64,000 bases of DNA from Charina bottae (taxonomy: Eukaryota; Chordata; Lepidosauria; Squamata; Charinaidae), in NCBI GenBank assembly GCA_023362775.1, contig JALMGJ010000006.1:55073501-55137500 (forward strand), in the 5' to 3' direction. A program made the position numbers and the translations under genes. Below the pieces are notes generated by a model, which saw only the letters and a program-made list of their open reading frames with translations, was not told where the DNA came from and ran no database searches. This document shows, one piece after another, positions 45,429-57,975 of the stretch. Within the stretch, counting starts at the first letter, position 1. Every line of letters starts with the position of its first letter.

Positions 45429-45905
45429 CTGTCATTTACTAGTACAGTCAAAGCAGAAACAAAAGTTGTATTGAAGCGTTTGCAAAGGCTGGTGGACTCA
45501 ACCGTGCTAGAAAACAGGATGCACCAGGGAATAGCCACACTCAGCAACAGGTTACACACTCATTTATACAGTTCTTACCCGTCGCTCAACACTTACCCCT
45601 TTCCTCCATTGGCTGGAGTAGTCTAGGGCTCACCCCTATCAGAAGCGCCTATTCAGAATATAATTAAGCCCGCCCTTGTTTGTTTCTCCCACTCCCCACT
45701 TTTTACCTCCCCCTGCCCCTTATTTATTTCTTTCCTTGTAAGGAAGGTGTCCTACTTAAGCGATGCTCATAAGCCTCACCTTTGACCGCAAAGCTTCCTA
45801 TAGCATGTGGATTACATTCAGCTTGCTAAAAATATATTCTCATTTCCTGCATGTGGTTATGGCAAAAGTTTTGTCAACTAATACAGGAAAGGTACAACAT
45901 ATGTT
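45429..45905 (-). mobile_element. Probable endogenous retrovirus LTR (solo)
   Basis: On the minus strand this reads as a promoter-bearing LTR. There is a CCAAT-type element (CCAGCCAATGGAGG, plus 45604-45617), a TATA box GTATAAATG 25-40 bp further on (plus 45570-45578), a TGGTGCATCCTG stretch, and AATACAA near the end as a possible variant poly(A) signal. It ends in AATGACA if the TG..CA rule holds. No gag, pol or env adjoins it. Ends are approximate and no target duplication is certain, so another promoter-like repeat cannot be excluded. Confidence 0.5.
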
Positions 45906-47534
45906 TATGTGTTAAGTTTATTAGTTCCTTGTTAATAATAACTAATTTCGCAGTTTCTCTCAATTCTAACTTTTTTTTTTACATTTAAAACTAAGTAACC
46001 AGCAGAGCTAGACTTTTTGAAATGGAATGTGGCTACACATCTAATCACTTTATCATAAAATTCCTTTTATCTTTTTACCCATCTATTCATTACTAAATAC
46101 TTAAGTGTTTGCTGATGGCTTGGTATATGGTAGGGGGATAACCTAGATTTAACCCATGAAATGAAAGATAAATTTATTAAAATCTGACCAAAAAAGTCAT
46201 CTTGCTTAGCTTGGAAAAAATGAATAACGATGTGATCTATGAAGAGCTGAAGGTTTGACTGCTGGAATATGATTAATCTAAGATGTACAGCACTTAGGTT
46301 AACAGATAGTAAATCCAGCTGGTACCTGCTAGAGGTAGAGATTGGAGAATTTGGAAGCTAGAAGAGCTATGTAACTCTAAAGCTAGCCTGGTGGTCTCTG
46401 GTATGGTGGGGGACATTGTCCCATCTCCATTATTTGCTGATCCAGTACATGAAATCTGATTGCCATTTTTGTCTTTTGCCTCTGGCAGCATAGGATCTTG
46501 GACCAATCCTGATGGGAGACAAATCATGATAAATGGAAATGAACAGTTGTTATTCAGATAAATAGTTGTATATAAGAGACAGGGAAGCTATTTGTCCTGT
46601 AGGCAAACACCAAACTTAAGCCAGGTGCACGTAATGTATATTAGGAAAAAGCAATTACAAACAGATCCATGATTTTAAATTGTTAAAGTATAGTCATGTG
46701 CCGTTTGCATTCATTGTTGGCACCATATTTTAAGTGTAATTATACTTCAAAAATACCACCATACAGCCACTTTTGCCATCTGAGCTAGATTTTTACAATT
46801 CTTTCCATCCAGTTCAATGTTTACTCAGGGAGACGTGTAAATCTTGAAATCACGCTTGTGCTGGAAAATGACTAACAGTGAATAAAACCTTTTTAAGGGT
46901 AGGGAGAATAATTTGCTAGCTCCAAGAAAGATTCATTTAACCAATGCCATGACATAAAATAAGAGACATAAAATAAGAGAGCCACCAGCCTAGTTGAATT
47001 GGTGGCCGGAGGATAGGCCTACATGGAGGCTGAAGCTTTTATTCTCTGCCATCACTGAGCAAGAGACAATCTCAGCAGAACCTGCTGTTGAGAAATGTGG
47101 AAGTGTTAGAGTGCCATCTACTGCCTCAATCCTTTCAAGATACACCATTTGTTTAATGAATTCGCAAAATGTAAGGTCACATTACTTGGTGGAAGGAAGT
47201 AATGTTCCTTATCCAGTGTGCTTTAACATTAAGTGTTGACATCCCAGTAAATGCAGACTGTTTTTACAGAATCGTTTGCTATGGTAAACTGGCTTCATTT
47301 ATCAGAAAAGAAAAATGATCTCACATAGAAATGTCCTATTATATGTAAGAGCCTATCTGCATAAACACATTCCAGGAGCTTCTACCGGGATATTATATTT
47401 CTTAATCCAAATATATAAAACTGATATTTGGGACATCTCATTATTTGGTATAGGAATAAAGTCCAGTGCTATGTTTGTACTAAAAGGGTTTAGGCCTTTG
47501 ATCACATTCCAAACATTATCCCGAAAGCTAGTCC
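45906..47534. other. No recognisable feature
   Basis: AT-rich DNA; the minus frame 46294-46527 and plus frame 46994-47239 have no domain. At 46955-46981 the phrase 'ACATAAAATAAGAG' occurs twice in tandem. Confidence 0.5.
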
Positions 47535-47650
47535 TGTTAGTTTCTTGTAGCAAAAACAAGAACATTTCTTGTGGCAGTTTTGAGATTGGGTGGTTCTCAT
47601 ATCCTTTTGTGGGCAATAATTCATTTCATCAGATGCATGCAGGAACTTTT
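47535..47650. repeat. Degenerate SINE-like repeat
   Basis: TTCTTGTAGCAAAAACAAGA, TTCTTGTGGCA and TTCATTTCATCAGATGCATG occur in the order and spacing of a SINE-like repeat common in sauropsids (tail of the 'cttgtggcacc...cttcatcagatgcat' type). It lies within the frames 47315-47770 (plus) and 47353-47616 (minus), which makes both doubtful as genes. Confidence 0.35.
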
Positions 47651-48520
47651 ATTCAAAATGAACATATACATAGTGTGGTGTGCACAAGAAGTGCTCAAGA
47701 CCTGCTGCTCTTCCCCTTCTCCAGGATTAAAAAAAATACGTTGGGGGAGATAAATGGGAAGCAAAAGTAATATCATGCACTTCTGGTCTCAGGGTTTGTT
47801 TGTTTGTTTCCTATTAGGACCTGAGACTTAGAATAATCCTTTCATCCTGTTCACTTTGATCCTGTTCATGAATGTTTAGAAAATGATGTCTTCCTGAGAA
47901 GTGTCTCTTCTCAGATGTTTGAACATCCCTATATTGGGGTGCTTGCTTTAAAAAGAGGAATATTTGTCTATGCAATGTCTAAGACCTTTATGCGAGGAAT
48001 CCTCAATTCTTTTGGCTAGAGGGTACATTTGCAACTTCATGAGCATATTGCGGGTATGACGGCTGCCATGTTTGCTTCATCCATTAACGAAATGATAGGT
48101 GTTGTGGGTGTGGCCATGCAAAAAAGAAACTAATCAGATGGGGTGAGAGGCTGTTATACTCTTAGCTATGTATAGGTATAGTGTGTCCACAGGGACCACA
48201 TTAAGGGTCGTCACCCTAAGCTGCCAGGGATTCTAATTATTTGTGAAACAATGAAGAGAGGAGAAGGATGAGAACCTGTATAATCTTATCAATGTTCAGA
48301 TGTTTTTAAAATAGAAATTTAGCAGAATGTTCCATTTTTTTTCCATAAATGGGATGAAACAGACTTGAGCTTTTAAAAAAAAATAATGAAACCTCAGTTT
48401 GTTTATCTAGACAGTCTGCTAACCAGACTCCTACCAAATAGCCATTAGATTTCACCCTTCGGGCAATGAACTCCGGCCACTTAATGGTGGATGATAGCTC
48501 CCAATTATGGGCTGGTTAGA
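47651..48520. other. No recognisable feature
   Basis: Nothing recognised. Confidence 0.5.
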
Positions 48521-48599
48521 ATCGCTCACAAGCCAGCCACCACTTCATCTTGACTGCATTCACAGCAAAGTCATCTTGGGTTCTTTGTGTGACACAACA

Positions 48600-49420
48600 C
48601 TCTTCCCTACTTTCCCCCAGATCTTCTTGCCCTTGAAAAGCTGCACTGTTCTATATCATCCACATTCTTTTTATTGTGTCAATCTATTCCTTCAACTCAT
48701 TGTTTATCCTTTTGCTGATCAGCAACCACTAGTACCACTTTTATTTTGATTCATTGGGGCAGTAACTTGCTATACAGATTTCCAAGCCTCTGTTTTAATC
48801 CCTGAGATCTGAAGGAACCCCATTTCTCTTGTCTGTATGGAATATATGGTCTTCATGGGACATCAAACTCCACTGGGTTTTTCAGATCTTGCAAGGTGAC
48901 ACTACAGTTCTCCTTCATAACATCACTTATGGGGATAGTCATTATTGTTCTGCAAGCTTTTGGAAATATCATGATAGGGACTTTAACATCACCAGCAGCT
49001 AATTCTCTATCAACATAATTTACAACTTTTCCATTGGCTTGGACCCTATGTCTGCTTCCTCTTCTATTTTGCCAACTGGAGCTATTGTGTCACTTTTAGC
49101 TAGTCTTTAAGTTTCTTGTCACAGTCATGTTACTCTTCTTCTGGTAATGGATGCTGCTGGCAATCTTAGAGTCATGGGTGTCCCAGAGGTTGAGATCACT
49201 GACTTTCTTCCATCTCTTATTTTCTGAATATTAAATAATAAGTGCCCCAATATTAACTTCCTGCCCAGTGTAGATATTCACTGGAAAATTTGGAAATCGG
49301 AAATTTGATGAATGTCCATATTCACCATGCACTGTAGCTAATTTTTCATCAGACTTTAATCACTTTAAGCTTGTAGGCATGACACTTTTCAAATTCTGTC
49401 TAATACTAATTATAACAGAA
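48600..49420 (-). pseudogene. Unidentified coding-like remnant, probably a processed pseudogene
   Basis: Too broken for long frames, but the minus strand strings together protein-like blocks in changing frames: DEKLATVHGEYGHSSNFRF and IYTGQEVNIGALII (49230-49350), VSDLNLWDTHDSKIASSIHY (49140-49200), SDTIAPVGKIEEEADIGSKP (49045-49105), then 50 residues without a stop (DRELAAGDVKVPIMIFPKAC and VTLQDLKNPVEFDVP; 48854-49010). After a TGA, RPYIPYRQEKWGSFRSQGL follows in the same frame. Composition is like that of a real protein, with mixed charged and hydrophobic residues. I do not recognise the family. No intron-like gaps are seen, which favours a retrocopy. It could also be a remnant of an unrecognised element. 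Confidence 0.4.
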
Positions 49421-49481
49421 AATTACCATCCACTTTGATATACAGTTTTTAAAACAGTTTTATGGAGAACCTTGGTTGGTT

Positions 49482-49640
49482 TTTTTTTAGATTTTTTAAA
49501 ATCCTGCATTTATTATTTTTATAAATAACTCAAGACAGGAACATACCTAACACTCCTTCCTCCTCCTCTTCTCCCCACAACACAACCCTGCAAGGTGAGT
49601 TGGGCTGAGAGAGGGTGACTGGCCCAAAGTTTCTTGAAAG
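49482..49640 (-). mobile_element. Sauria-type SINE, 5'-truncated
   Basis: On the minus strand the order is CTCTCTCAGCCCAACTCACC, TGCAGGGTTGTGTTGTGGGG, TTAGGTATGTTCCTGTCTTG and AGTTATTTATAAAAATAATA, then an A-rich end. This is the core and 3' end of the Sauria SINE, whose 3' end matches BovB, its partner LINE. The tRNA-derived head is missing or too diverged. Confidence 0.85.
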
Positions 49641-51436
49641 CTTGTCAGGAATTTCTTAATAGGAAGATCAATAATAATAGCAGATCAACTTTTCCAAACC
49701 ACAGCTTTTTAGACTAGTAATTTTCCTTTGTATCACATGGAAGTATGCTGTTGTTTACACATTAATATATTCTCAATAAACCATGTAGCTTGCACAAAGC
49801 TAGCTTACAAAACAAATCAATATGGGAAAGATTCAGTCTGATGCAGACAGTAATCACCTACAACTCACTTTTTGAGATAGAGAGCCCTGCCCCCAGTATC
49901 CTAGTGTGCCAGCTGCCTACAAAACCTTTGCTTTGAACATGAAAGTCTTCTCAGGGTTCTATGAGTATGTTTTGACTAATGTGCTTAAGACTTCTGCCAT
50001 CAGGATGTCTGCTTCATTAGGATTTCTGATTGCAGGAAGTCTGTGGGTAGATTCAACCAAAGACTTTACAGAATCCTCTGTTTATTCCTGCATTCAATAG
50101 TTGAAGATCAAAACCTTGGTGGTAGTCAAATAGGAGGGAGGATTCGGAGTGGTGTTTACATGTATACTCATATCCCCCATCTAGCTAACAGTATTTTGTC
50201 TCCACAGAAATACAGAAAAATCTAAACACATTTATTTATTAGCTATCATAGCTGTCAAATATTATATACTGACAAACACAGATACTGAATACTGATTATT
50301 TTTAATACAGAAAAGGTGGACCCTGCACCTGCAGGAAAAACACTAGGAATAAAAAAAATCTGATGGCAAAATTTTCAAAGAATATTTTTAACAATAATTG
50401 GGGGGGGGATTATTTCAGTTCTGAAATTATACAGGTTCTAAAGTAAGATCCACTCTGCAATTTCTTGGATCTGTAAGATCATTCCTTGCACAACTGCATT
50501 TCACCCTGATTGTGATAAAATGAACCAATTATGGCATGCTGTTAAGTGCAGCTACAGAGCACATTTATGGCTACATTCAGAGAACAATCTTTTATTCAGT
50601 CAGTAAAAATGTCAGGGAATTGTTATAATAATTTGTAACTCCAAGGTATATGCATACAATTATGCTGGATATTTAGAACAAGTTTATAGTATGAGAATAG
50701 GGAAATAACCTTTGTTCCAGTGAAAAGTTATTAATCTTATATCTACAGGATAAAGTCTGAATGTCCTCCTTCTCCACAATGAGATCAACTTGTATAGAGT
50801 GTCCTGAGAGACAGAGATTTCCGAATAATCTGTTTCTCAGTGCCTTGCCTATTTATGTGCTAAGCAGAATGCTCTTTGTCCTCTCTATATGATTTTCTTC
50901 CAATGTATTTGTCAAGGCATTTTAGAAGATTGGGTCTTTTTTTTTCTTTACTTTTTTTATAGTGTTTCTAATCTTCTAAATCAAACATAAAGTATAGAGG
51001 AGCAGCAAGGGCCAAGGTTTTTGATATCGCTAGTGGTAGAAATATTGGGGTAAACTCTGTGAAATCAGCTGTCAACATTGCCTTTCACTCTAGCTGCTAC
51101 ATGGCAAGACCGTGAAGTGAACTGGAGTGGCAACTGATGGTTTTCTTCGATTCCAAAGCATTTTAATCATATTCACAATACTGTACTATTTCATCATGGC
51201 AGGGGATGACAGAATTTTGTGACAATTCTAGGAAATGTTTTCTGATAGCCCTCTCTATGAATTATGAATCTTTCACAATGAATAAAAAACTAAGCTCAGT
51301 TGGCTTGCTTTGCTCAGTATCAACTCTTAGTTAGCTATTCGAGACTTCGATTCTGACCTGATGTTATTATAAACTTTAAAACAGAATACTGATGCCCTGA
51401 GAATGCAAATTTTATTCAAATTGAAACAAAGCACTT
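49641..51436. other. No recognisable feature
   Basis: AT-rich DNA; nothing recognised. Confidence 0.5.
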
Positions 51437-51437
51437 T

Positions 51438-51438
<1 letters not shown>

Positions 51439-51484
<46 letters not shown>
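51439..51484. repeat. (AAT)n microsatellite
   Basis: About fifteen AAT units. The poly-Tyr frame on the minus strand is an artefact. Confidence 0.95.
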
Positions 51485-51485
<1 letters not shown>

Positions 51486-51905
51486 TTTACCCTTATGCCT
51501 ACTTAGGATCTTATGGCAAAATGCATTTTCTCTGGATTGTCTTGCTAGATTTAATAATGTTTGTGACACTGTGAAAGGTGTTTCGGGGGGGGCAGTGGCG
51601 CATCTTTTGCTTTGTTTGAATCTTTTGATATTAAAGCAACCAGCAGGGGTCCATGGCGAGGGGATCAAAAAAATTAAGATGACATTTGCCCATGCAGTAG
51701 AAGCCCCCACCCATTTTTTAATGTGTGTTGTGCCATCTTGATTTTTTTAAACCTCCCTCTCCTCTGTGGATGTCTTTGGCCACCAGTGACATAACATTTA
51801 GCGACTCCAAGTGACAAACTGACTAAGTTAACTTTCGTTTTATGCACATATCTGAATATTCATGCATAGCTAGATGTATACTTACAACATTAATAATCAG
51901 CACAG

Positions 51906-52187
51906 GAAGATCACAAGTTCAGAGGTTTGAATCCCTAGCCCCACGTGATGGAGTGAGCTCCCGCACTCGCCCCAGCTCTTGCCAACCTAGCAATTTGAAA
52001 GCATGCAAATGCAAGTATATAAGTAGGTACCACTTTGGTGGGAAGGTAACAGCGTTCCGCACGCGTCATGCCGGCCACATGACCGTGGAAGCATCTTCAG
52101 ACAACGCTGGCTCTTTGGCTAACAAACGAAGATGAGCACCGGCCCCTAGAGTCAGACACGACTGTGCAGGGGAAATCTTTACCTTTT
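51906..52187 (+). mobile_element. tRNA-derived SINE, head-truncated
   Basis: Same family as at 3950 but on the plus strand. It begins just before the B box (AGGTTTGAATCCC) and lacks the A box; the body ends ATCTTTACCTTTT. Similar flanks TAATCAGCACAG (left, overlapping 51895-51905) and TAATCAACACAG (52188-52199) look like a duplication with one mismatch. Confidence 0.88.
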
Positions 52188-52199
52188 AATCAACACAGA

Positions 52200-54049
52200 T
52201 AGTAGTGACACTTATCCAAATGTTGTAACTGAATTGTAGTATGAAAGATCATGGAAGACCAAAAATTGACACCCCCCCCCAAATCCTTTAAAATATCTAG
52301 TTCAGCTTCCACATCCTGGCACCCTCTTGATATGTGAGGGCCTGCTTTTAATCAGTCAGTGAATTAAGTTTTACTTCAACATGCTTTTCATTCAATATTG
52401 CGTTCTTAATCTTGATTTCAGCTGTTTACTATATAAATCATTGTTCTTGTTGCAGTATATTTGATTATGCATGTGTTATAACTTTGCTAATATTATTGTG
52501 ATAATATATGTTTCATTAATTGTGAACAACCTTTGAATTCTTTATGATATATAGTATAAATATCCATAATACAAAAGCAGATACAGTACATAAACAGTAC
52601 AGGGGAACGCATTAACACTCCTCCCTATCTCCTCTAAGACCTGGCCAAAATCAATTCAGACCATATTCAGCTGTTAACATCTCTCTTTCTGTCTCCCCAC
52701 CACACCTCAAAAAAAGATGGCAGCATGGCTGAAATCATACATTTATGCAGCTGTGGCATTTAACTGTTTAACTCTATCCCTAACCAGCTCCTGCATACTG
52801 GAATGTTGGCTCTGATTTCCTTATCAAAACTGCATATATCTATTAAAGTAAATAAAGGTGTACATCAGGAGTGCCCACCTTCTTGCCAAGCTCAAGGCCA
52901 TATTGGGCTTTCAGTTGTATATAAGGTGTCATAATCCAATAGATGGGGCTAAGACAAAGAAATAGGCAGGGGTATGACAAAATGTGATTTAATTTAAATG
53001 TAAGTGAATTACATACTGTCAATCAACTTACTTACTCCCCACATAACTAATAATTTTCCCCTTTTGTCCCATTTAAAATTATAGTTTGGTGGCAAGATCT
53101 GGAGAGACTTAGCTTGTGTCCAACCCTGAGACCATAGGTTGCACACCCTAGTGTGCACAGAACAGGAAAAAGCTCCTTTTAATATAGTTTCAAGGAGTTC
53201 AGACAGTAAAGGATGTGAGAGTAGAGTTTAATCTGAGGTAGTGTAGAGAAAGAGAAAGCCTGCTGACTCCTATTTGAAGCACAACACTCCTTGTTTCCAG
53301 TTTCAAAGCACTAATAAATCGTATAAACTAGCAACATTATCTTCTTCACTTGTAAGGAAAAATGTTTGATTTATGTATATGAGGGTGTGGGTGTATGCGT
53401 CTCTGAGCATGTGTATATGTATGTGTTATGTGTGTGTTTATGCATGTGTATATATAGACATGGTTTAAATAAATACTGCCTAATGTTTATTGCACCCCAA
53501 GCCCCCAAAACAGATGAGATATTTATGCTGGGTTGTGCTGCTTGTAGGTGGTGCCCCAAAGCAAAGTAGCTGACTGTAAATACAGTGCTGGAGTTATGAG
53601 TAAATGGTGGAGCTCGTGCCAGCCAGGTGGAGAAAGAGGAAGCTGATGGATATCTGAGGTTTACATCATAAAAGCATACCTTTGAAGCCACAACAGAATT
53701 TGTAAGGGAAATTAGAGTTCTGATCCAGTCCACACACAGAAACACTCCTTTGAATCTACTGTTTTTCGCTCTCGGTCCCGGCTACCAGAACCCTCCTGCA
53801 AAGAAAGGCAAAGCAGGAGGTAACTCCTTAACTGAAACCTTGGAGGCAACCAACGATAACAAACACTTTATGAACACTTTTAAAAACTCATCACAGATAG
53901 TCCTTGTTTGGTGACTGTCTCAGACAGTGACCATTTGCAGTTACAATGGTAATGAAAAAGTCACTTTGCAGCATCTCTCTCTCTCAGTCACCTGTTTGCA
54001 GAACAGAATTTCCCTAAATATATGCTTTAAAATGGACTCTTCCATTCTT
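52200..54049. other. No recognisable gene
   Basis: AT-rich; a TG-rich tract at 53380-53460. The frames at 53366-53569 and 53371-53745 are low-complexity or lack domains. Confidence 0.5.
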
Positions 54050-54300
54050 GATAAAGATCCATGCAGCCCCTATCCTGACTTTATTTAAACAGGCCATAAA
54101 AATCTGTCTCTTCCCCCAGAGCTAGGGTGTGTAGCGGACCTCTAATGGAAATGTTTTGTGTTCAACTTCGTCTTTTATTGTTCTGTCTGGGCATTTATCA
54201 TTCTTTCCTACTATTATGTTGTTTTGAACTATTTTTAATATTGCACTCTACCCAGAGCCATCACAGAGTCAGTTTTGAGAAATAGATAAACAATAAACAC
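54050..54300 (+). mobile_element. 3' UTR fragment of the (AATA)-ending LINE
   Basis: TTTAAACAGGCCATAAAAAT, then TCTTCCCCCAGAGCTAGGGT, and near the end CTACCCAGAGCCATCACAGA followed by GATAAACAATAAAC. This is the same 3' UTR plan as the insert at 31570-31779, more diverged. Confidence 0.6.
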
Positions 54301-55735
54301 TTTTCTGTGTACAACTTTCCCAAGTATATATTCCTTTTTGAATACATCTTTCTTAGGTTTACAGTTCTTTGTGTGAATTTTTGAACCAACAGTGATAGAT
54401 TTTAGAAGGCATTATTCACCTTCAGTGTGATGGTATCTATTTCTGTGCATTGCACAATTTCAATCCCATTGAAATCTATGGCAGGTTGGTTTAAACATAT
54501 CAAGCCATCCATTCAAAGGCAGGATGGAATGTGAGGTGTCAACATTTCCACAGCAGGCACATCAGAATAATTCAAAGTGTATTGAGTTATTATAACATAC
54601 AAAACATCACATGTTCAAACAAGTCGAAACTAAAAATAAAAATGACTTTCTTTCCTAAAGCAACCACGGAAGTGAGATTGCCAGAAGTCTCCAAACGATG
54701 CTCTATTGTTTAATCAAATTCATACTGCCCTGCGGGGATTAGCTGAGGTGCCACAACTACAAAAACATTTTTACACCAGTAAACATGGCTTGAAGAGCAG
54801 ATGTAAAAAATCCTGCTGATTGTAGTGCATTTAGGCCCTCATTCATAAGAGCGATTACTACTGTGCTGGTGTGGGACCGAAAGCTTTTGCTCTGCCTGAA
54901 GTGAATTGTCATGCTGTTGAATTTATGCATATCCTGCTGCTCCTCAGAAATGCTTGTCTGAACGAGCAGGCAGGGGGAGAGGCATTCTCTGTGGAAAATG
55001 CTTGTCTTCTCTTCAAGTCAAAAGGTCTGACTGGTATTTCAGTCCCTGTTCAGTGGTAATTTGTTGCCCCTATTTGCTTATCTGTGGGAGGGCGAGGGGG
55101 GCTGGCATTCAGCAGAAAAGATTGTAGAACTAATTTTTACTCAGGAAGACTATGAAGAACATGTTAATACAAATGGAATGGAGGGATAAAAGCAAAGAAA
55201 ATAAAACCAGAGCTTCACCAAGATAAATGCAACATCCTTCCTCACCCTTAGGAAATGAAATTATTCTGACAGGGTTGGGAGGATTCTGCTTGGCAAACCA
55301 TCTTAAATTAATTACCTTCTTGACATTTGAAAGGAAGGTTTCAGATTGTAAATTTAACCCAGACAAAGCATTCTTTTTAATCTTGTCAGTATGCAAACTA
55401 CTTGCCACTGCAGTCTCTGAATTATTTATCAGAGAAATGACCCCAAAGGGTAAAAAGCAAAATCATGAGTATTTGATCTACAATTCCACAGCCTGATGTC
55501 ATTTTCAGCCTTAGATATGTACCTGTTGCAATGGCTTAATTTTTTTTTTCTTTAAACAGATGTGCCAGGTCTTTCACCCTTGCAATTGTTTCTCAGAATT
55601 CCACTTTTACTGCTTTGTGGAGTATTTATATTAATGCAGATTTCTCAAACAGATATGACCAAATATACTGGGGGGGTGTCATTTTTGATCTAAATCTAAG
55701 GCATATGGATTTTGTTTATCTTATTTTTGCATTGA
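54301..55735. other. No gene; candidate conserved non-coding DNA
   Basis: No transposon or microsatellite is visible at 54720-55040 and 55230-55500. The composition is balanced there compared with the surrounding AT-rich DNA. Nothing proves function. Confidence 0.4.
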
Positions 55736-55849
55736 TTGACTCGACCTTGGGGGAGCTGGGGGTGGCAATGACCGACAGGAAGCTCTGGCGTGGGCTGGTC
55801 CATGAAATCACGAAGAGTCGGAAGCGACTGAACGAATAAACAACAAAAA
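55736..55849 (+). mobile_element. BovB 3' end, 114 bp, with 11-bp TSD
   Basis: Matches the last part of the BovB at 30070-30187 (GGGGGAGCTGGGGGTGGCAA, GAAGCTCTGGCGTGGGCTGG, GAGTCGGAAGCGACTGAACG). TTTTGCATTGA flanks it at 55725-55735 and 55850-55860. It is a severely 5'-truncated copy that carries the last codons only. Confidence 0.93.
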
Positions 55850-55860
55850 TTTTGCATTGA

Positions 55861-56532
55861 AGTATAATGAAGACATTCTAATTTAACACATCCAGGTACA
55901 AAGGAAGGATCACTATTTTTCACCTATTACGTAGCCTCCCAGACCAGATGGCTTGTAATTACCAGAAGGAAATTGGGAATCGGGGAAAAAAAACTCTGTT
56001 CAAATTCTAAAAGATTAATAGATTCTCTATTTGGGGTTATGACATTTCCAACATGAGTGTCATAATACAGTTTTTTTCTAGCAAGCTACCCTCTAAGATT
56101 TACAAGGTTACACAAATACAAATACAGGTTATTTTAGACTTCTTCCTATATTTTAAGCCCAAGGCTCAGAACATTAAATAATTTTTTGGAATTACTTATT
56201 CATGTTTGCTTAAATTGTCTGGGATGTACACATGCAAAAAATCCCTGTTCATATTCAGTATGAATTCATGTATTCATTTAAAAGAGTTCTAGGCTGCTGT
56301 TAAGGACCAAAGTCTAGCAAATGCAGCTGAGCTAACAGAGTCTCTTTCAATCCATCAGCAAAAATTGGCAAAATCCATAAATCCAAACAATGAGATAACC
56401 CTAGAATATGAAACACAATTGCATCTGAAACTAAAAGGAGTCCAATAAGTTGTTTAAAAAAGCCAAAGGCTCAGAGATTTCCAAAATATTTACCGTGATG
56501 GAATCTGAGCTATGGCTGTGCAAATATAAAGG
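55861..56532. other. No recognisable feature
   Basis: Nothing recognised. Confidence 0.5.
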
Positions 56533-56560
56533 TTTTGTTGTTGTTGTTGTTGTTGTTGTT
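56533..56560. repeat. (TTG)n microsatellite
   Basis: About nine TTG units. Confidence 0.93.
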
Positions 56561-56912
56561 ATTTGGATTCAAAAAGCCATGGTTGGCATTCTGTTCATGA
56601 CCACAGAGAAGCACCCCTTCCCAGTTAAGAAGTTGATATTTCATAATTCTTCCTTCCTTCTGTTTTTGACAAAAAAAAAAATCTGTTCTAGAGTAATGTG
56701 AGATTCTATAGAACAACCTGAGCAACAGTACAGAGGTGTGTGGGGGGGAATAGGTGTAAATTGTCGTTTCTAATTCCATGAGTGAATCTTCTTAAGGATA
56801 GGGCACATCTTGTGAACAGAAAACTTACATCATTTACATAAAGTCTTTACTGGATTCAACCAATCTCTATAGTTCAGCTTTTTTTTACATATAACAAGTA
56901 TAACTTACTATC

Positions 56913-56965
56913 TTTAGGCTGACCTTAGCACTGGTTAAACATATCAGTGCTAAGGTCAGCCTAAA
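56913..56965. other. Perfect 21-bp hairpin, 11-nt loop
   Basis: Arms 56913-56933 and 56945-56965 are exact reverse complements (TTTAGGCTGACCTTAGCACT plus G). The loop is GTTAAACATAT. No transposon ends or target duplication are seen. It could be a local inverted duplication or a small structured RNA. Confidence 0.9.
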
Positions 56966-57975
56966 CACAGGATATAGGAATTAATGGAATTCTCTTGATC
57001 CAGAAAAACCTTCTCACTGTATTTCAAGGTCAGGTCTGTAGTATAAATACATCAATCAGAATTGTACTAATTTATGGTGCCATTTCTCCTGAAATCTTTG
57101 GTGAACATCCAAGCGATCTTTTTTTTAAAAAAATGATATTATTATGAGACATATGTGATACATTATATTATTTTGATACAGTGGTACTTATACAGTATTG
57201 ACTAGAGATTAACATTCTAACAACTTAGACCTCCAAAGGTAGGGGAAAAAAAAGGTATATCAGTGTTAACTATGATTTGAAATGTCAATGTTGATAAACA
57301 ATAAAATGTTTAAAAGTTTACAGCTAAAGCTGAATATAACATTAATAAACAGCTGCAAATTACATCAAAATATTTGTTTTACAATAAAAGTTTGAGTCTT
57401 AATCAGAATACTTAATACTAAGGTCTCCACTCTATTGTTACTTTTTATTGTTTGTGCATGTTGAGAAAAAAGATACTATAAATACAAAGCAAAATAGGAT
57501 CCAAGCAATCTTTAAGATAGAAAGATAGATGATAGATAGAAAGAGACACATACACATTTCTTTTTGCAATGAATCCAGTTTGGGGGAGAAGTCCCTTTGA
57601 GAGCACATATCACAATTTCAGAGTTCCCTGTTTGGATTCTTCCTTTCTCATTTTACCTGTTTTTATGGCTTTTAGTTCTGTAACATCTGTGTTGACTTAG
57701 AAACATATAGCTAAGGTAATTAGTAGCAGGTGGCTAAGAACCTGCAAACAATTTATCTGCTTTTTAGAAGTGTTCCTATTAAGTGGACTTTTCTCCCTCT
57801 CTGTCTGACTTTAAATTACAAGTAATTTGTCCCTGCTGTGTTATATTTATGCTCACATAAGGCTGGCCTGGAGACTCAATTAGCATAGGTGTCCAAGCCA
57901 CTGTAGGTTGGAGGGAAATAGCTACAACTACAATAGCCATTATGACTTTCATTCTGCTTGAAGACACTACAGCTC
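56966..57975. other. No recognisable feature
   Basis: AT-rich DNA with a short GATA-like tract at 57518-57543. Confidence 0.5.

Noticed and set aside
47315..47770. 151-codon plus-strand frame as a host exon
   Set aside because: No recognisable domain, a competing minus-strand frame over the same bases, and a SINE-like repeat at 47535-47650.
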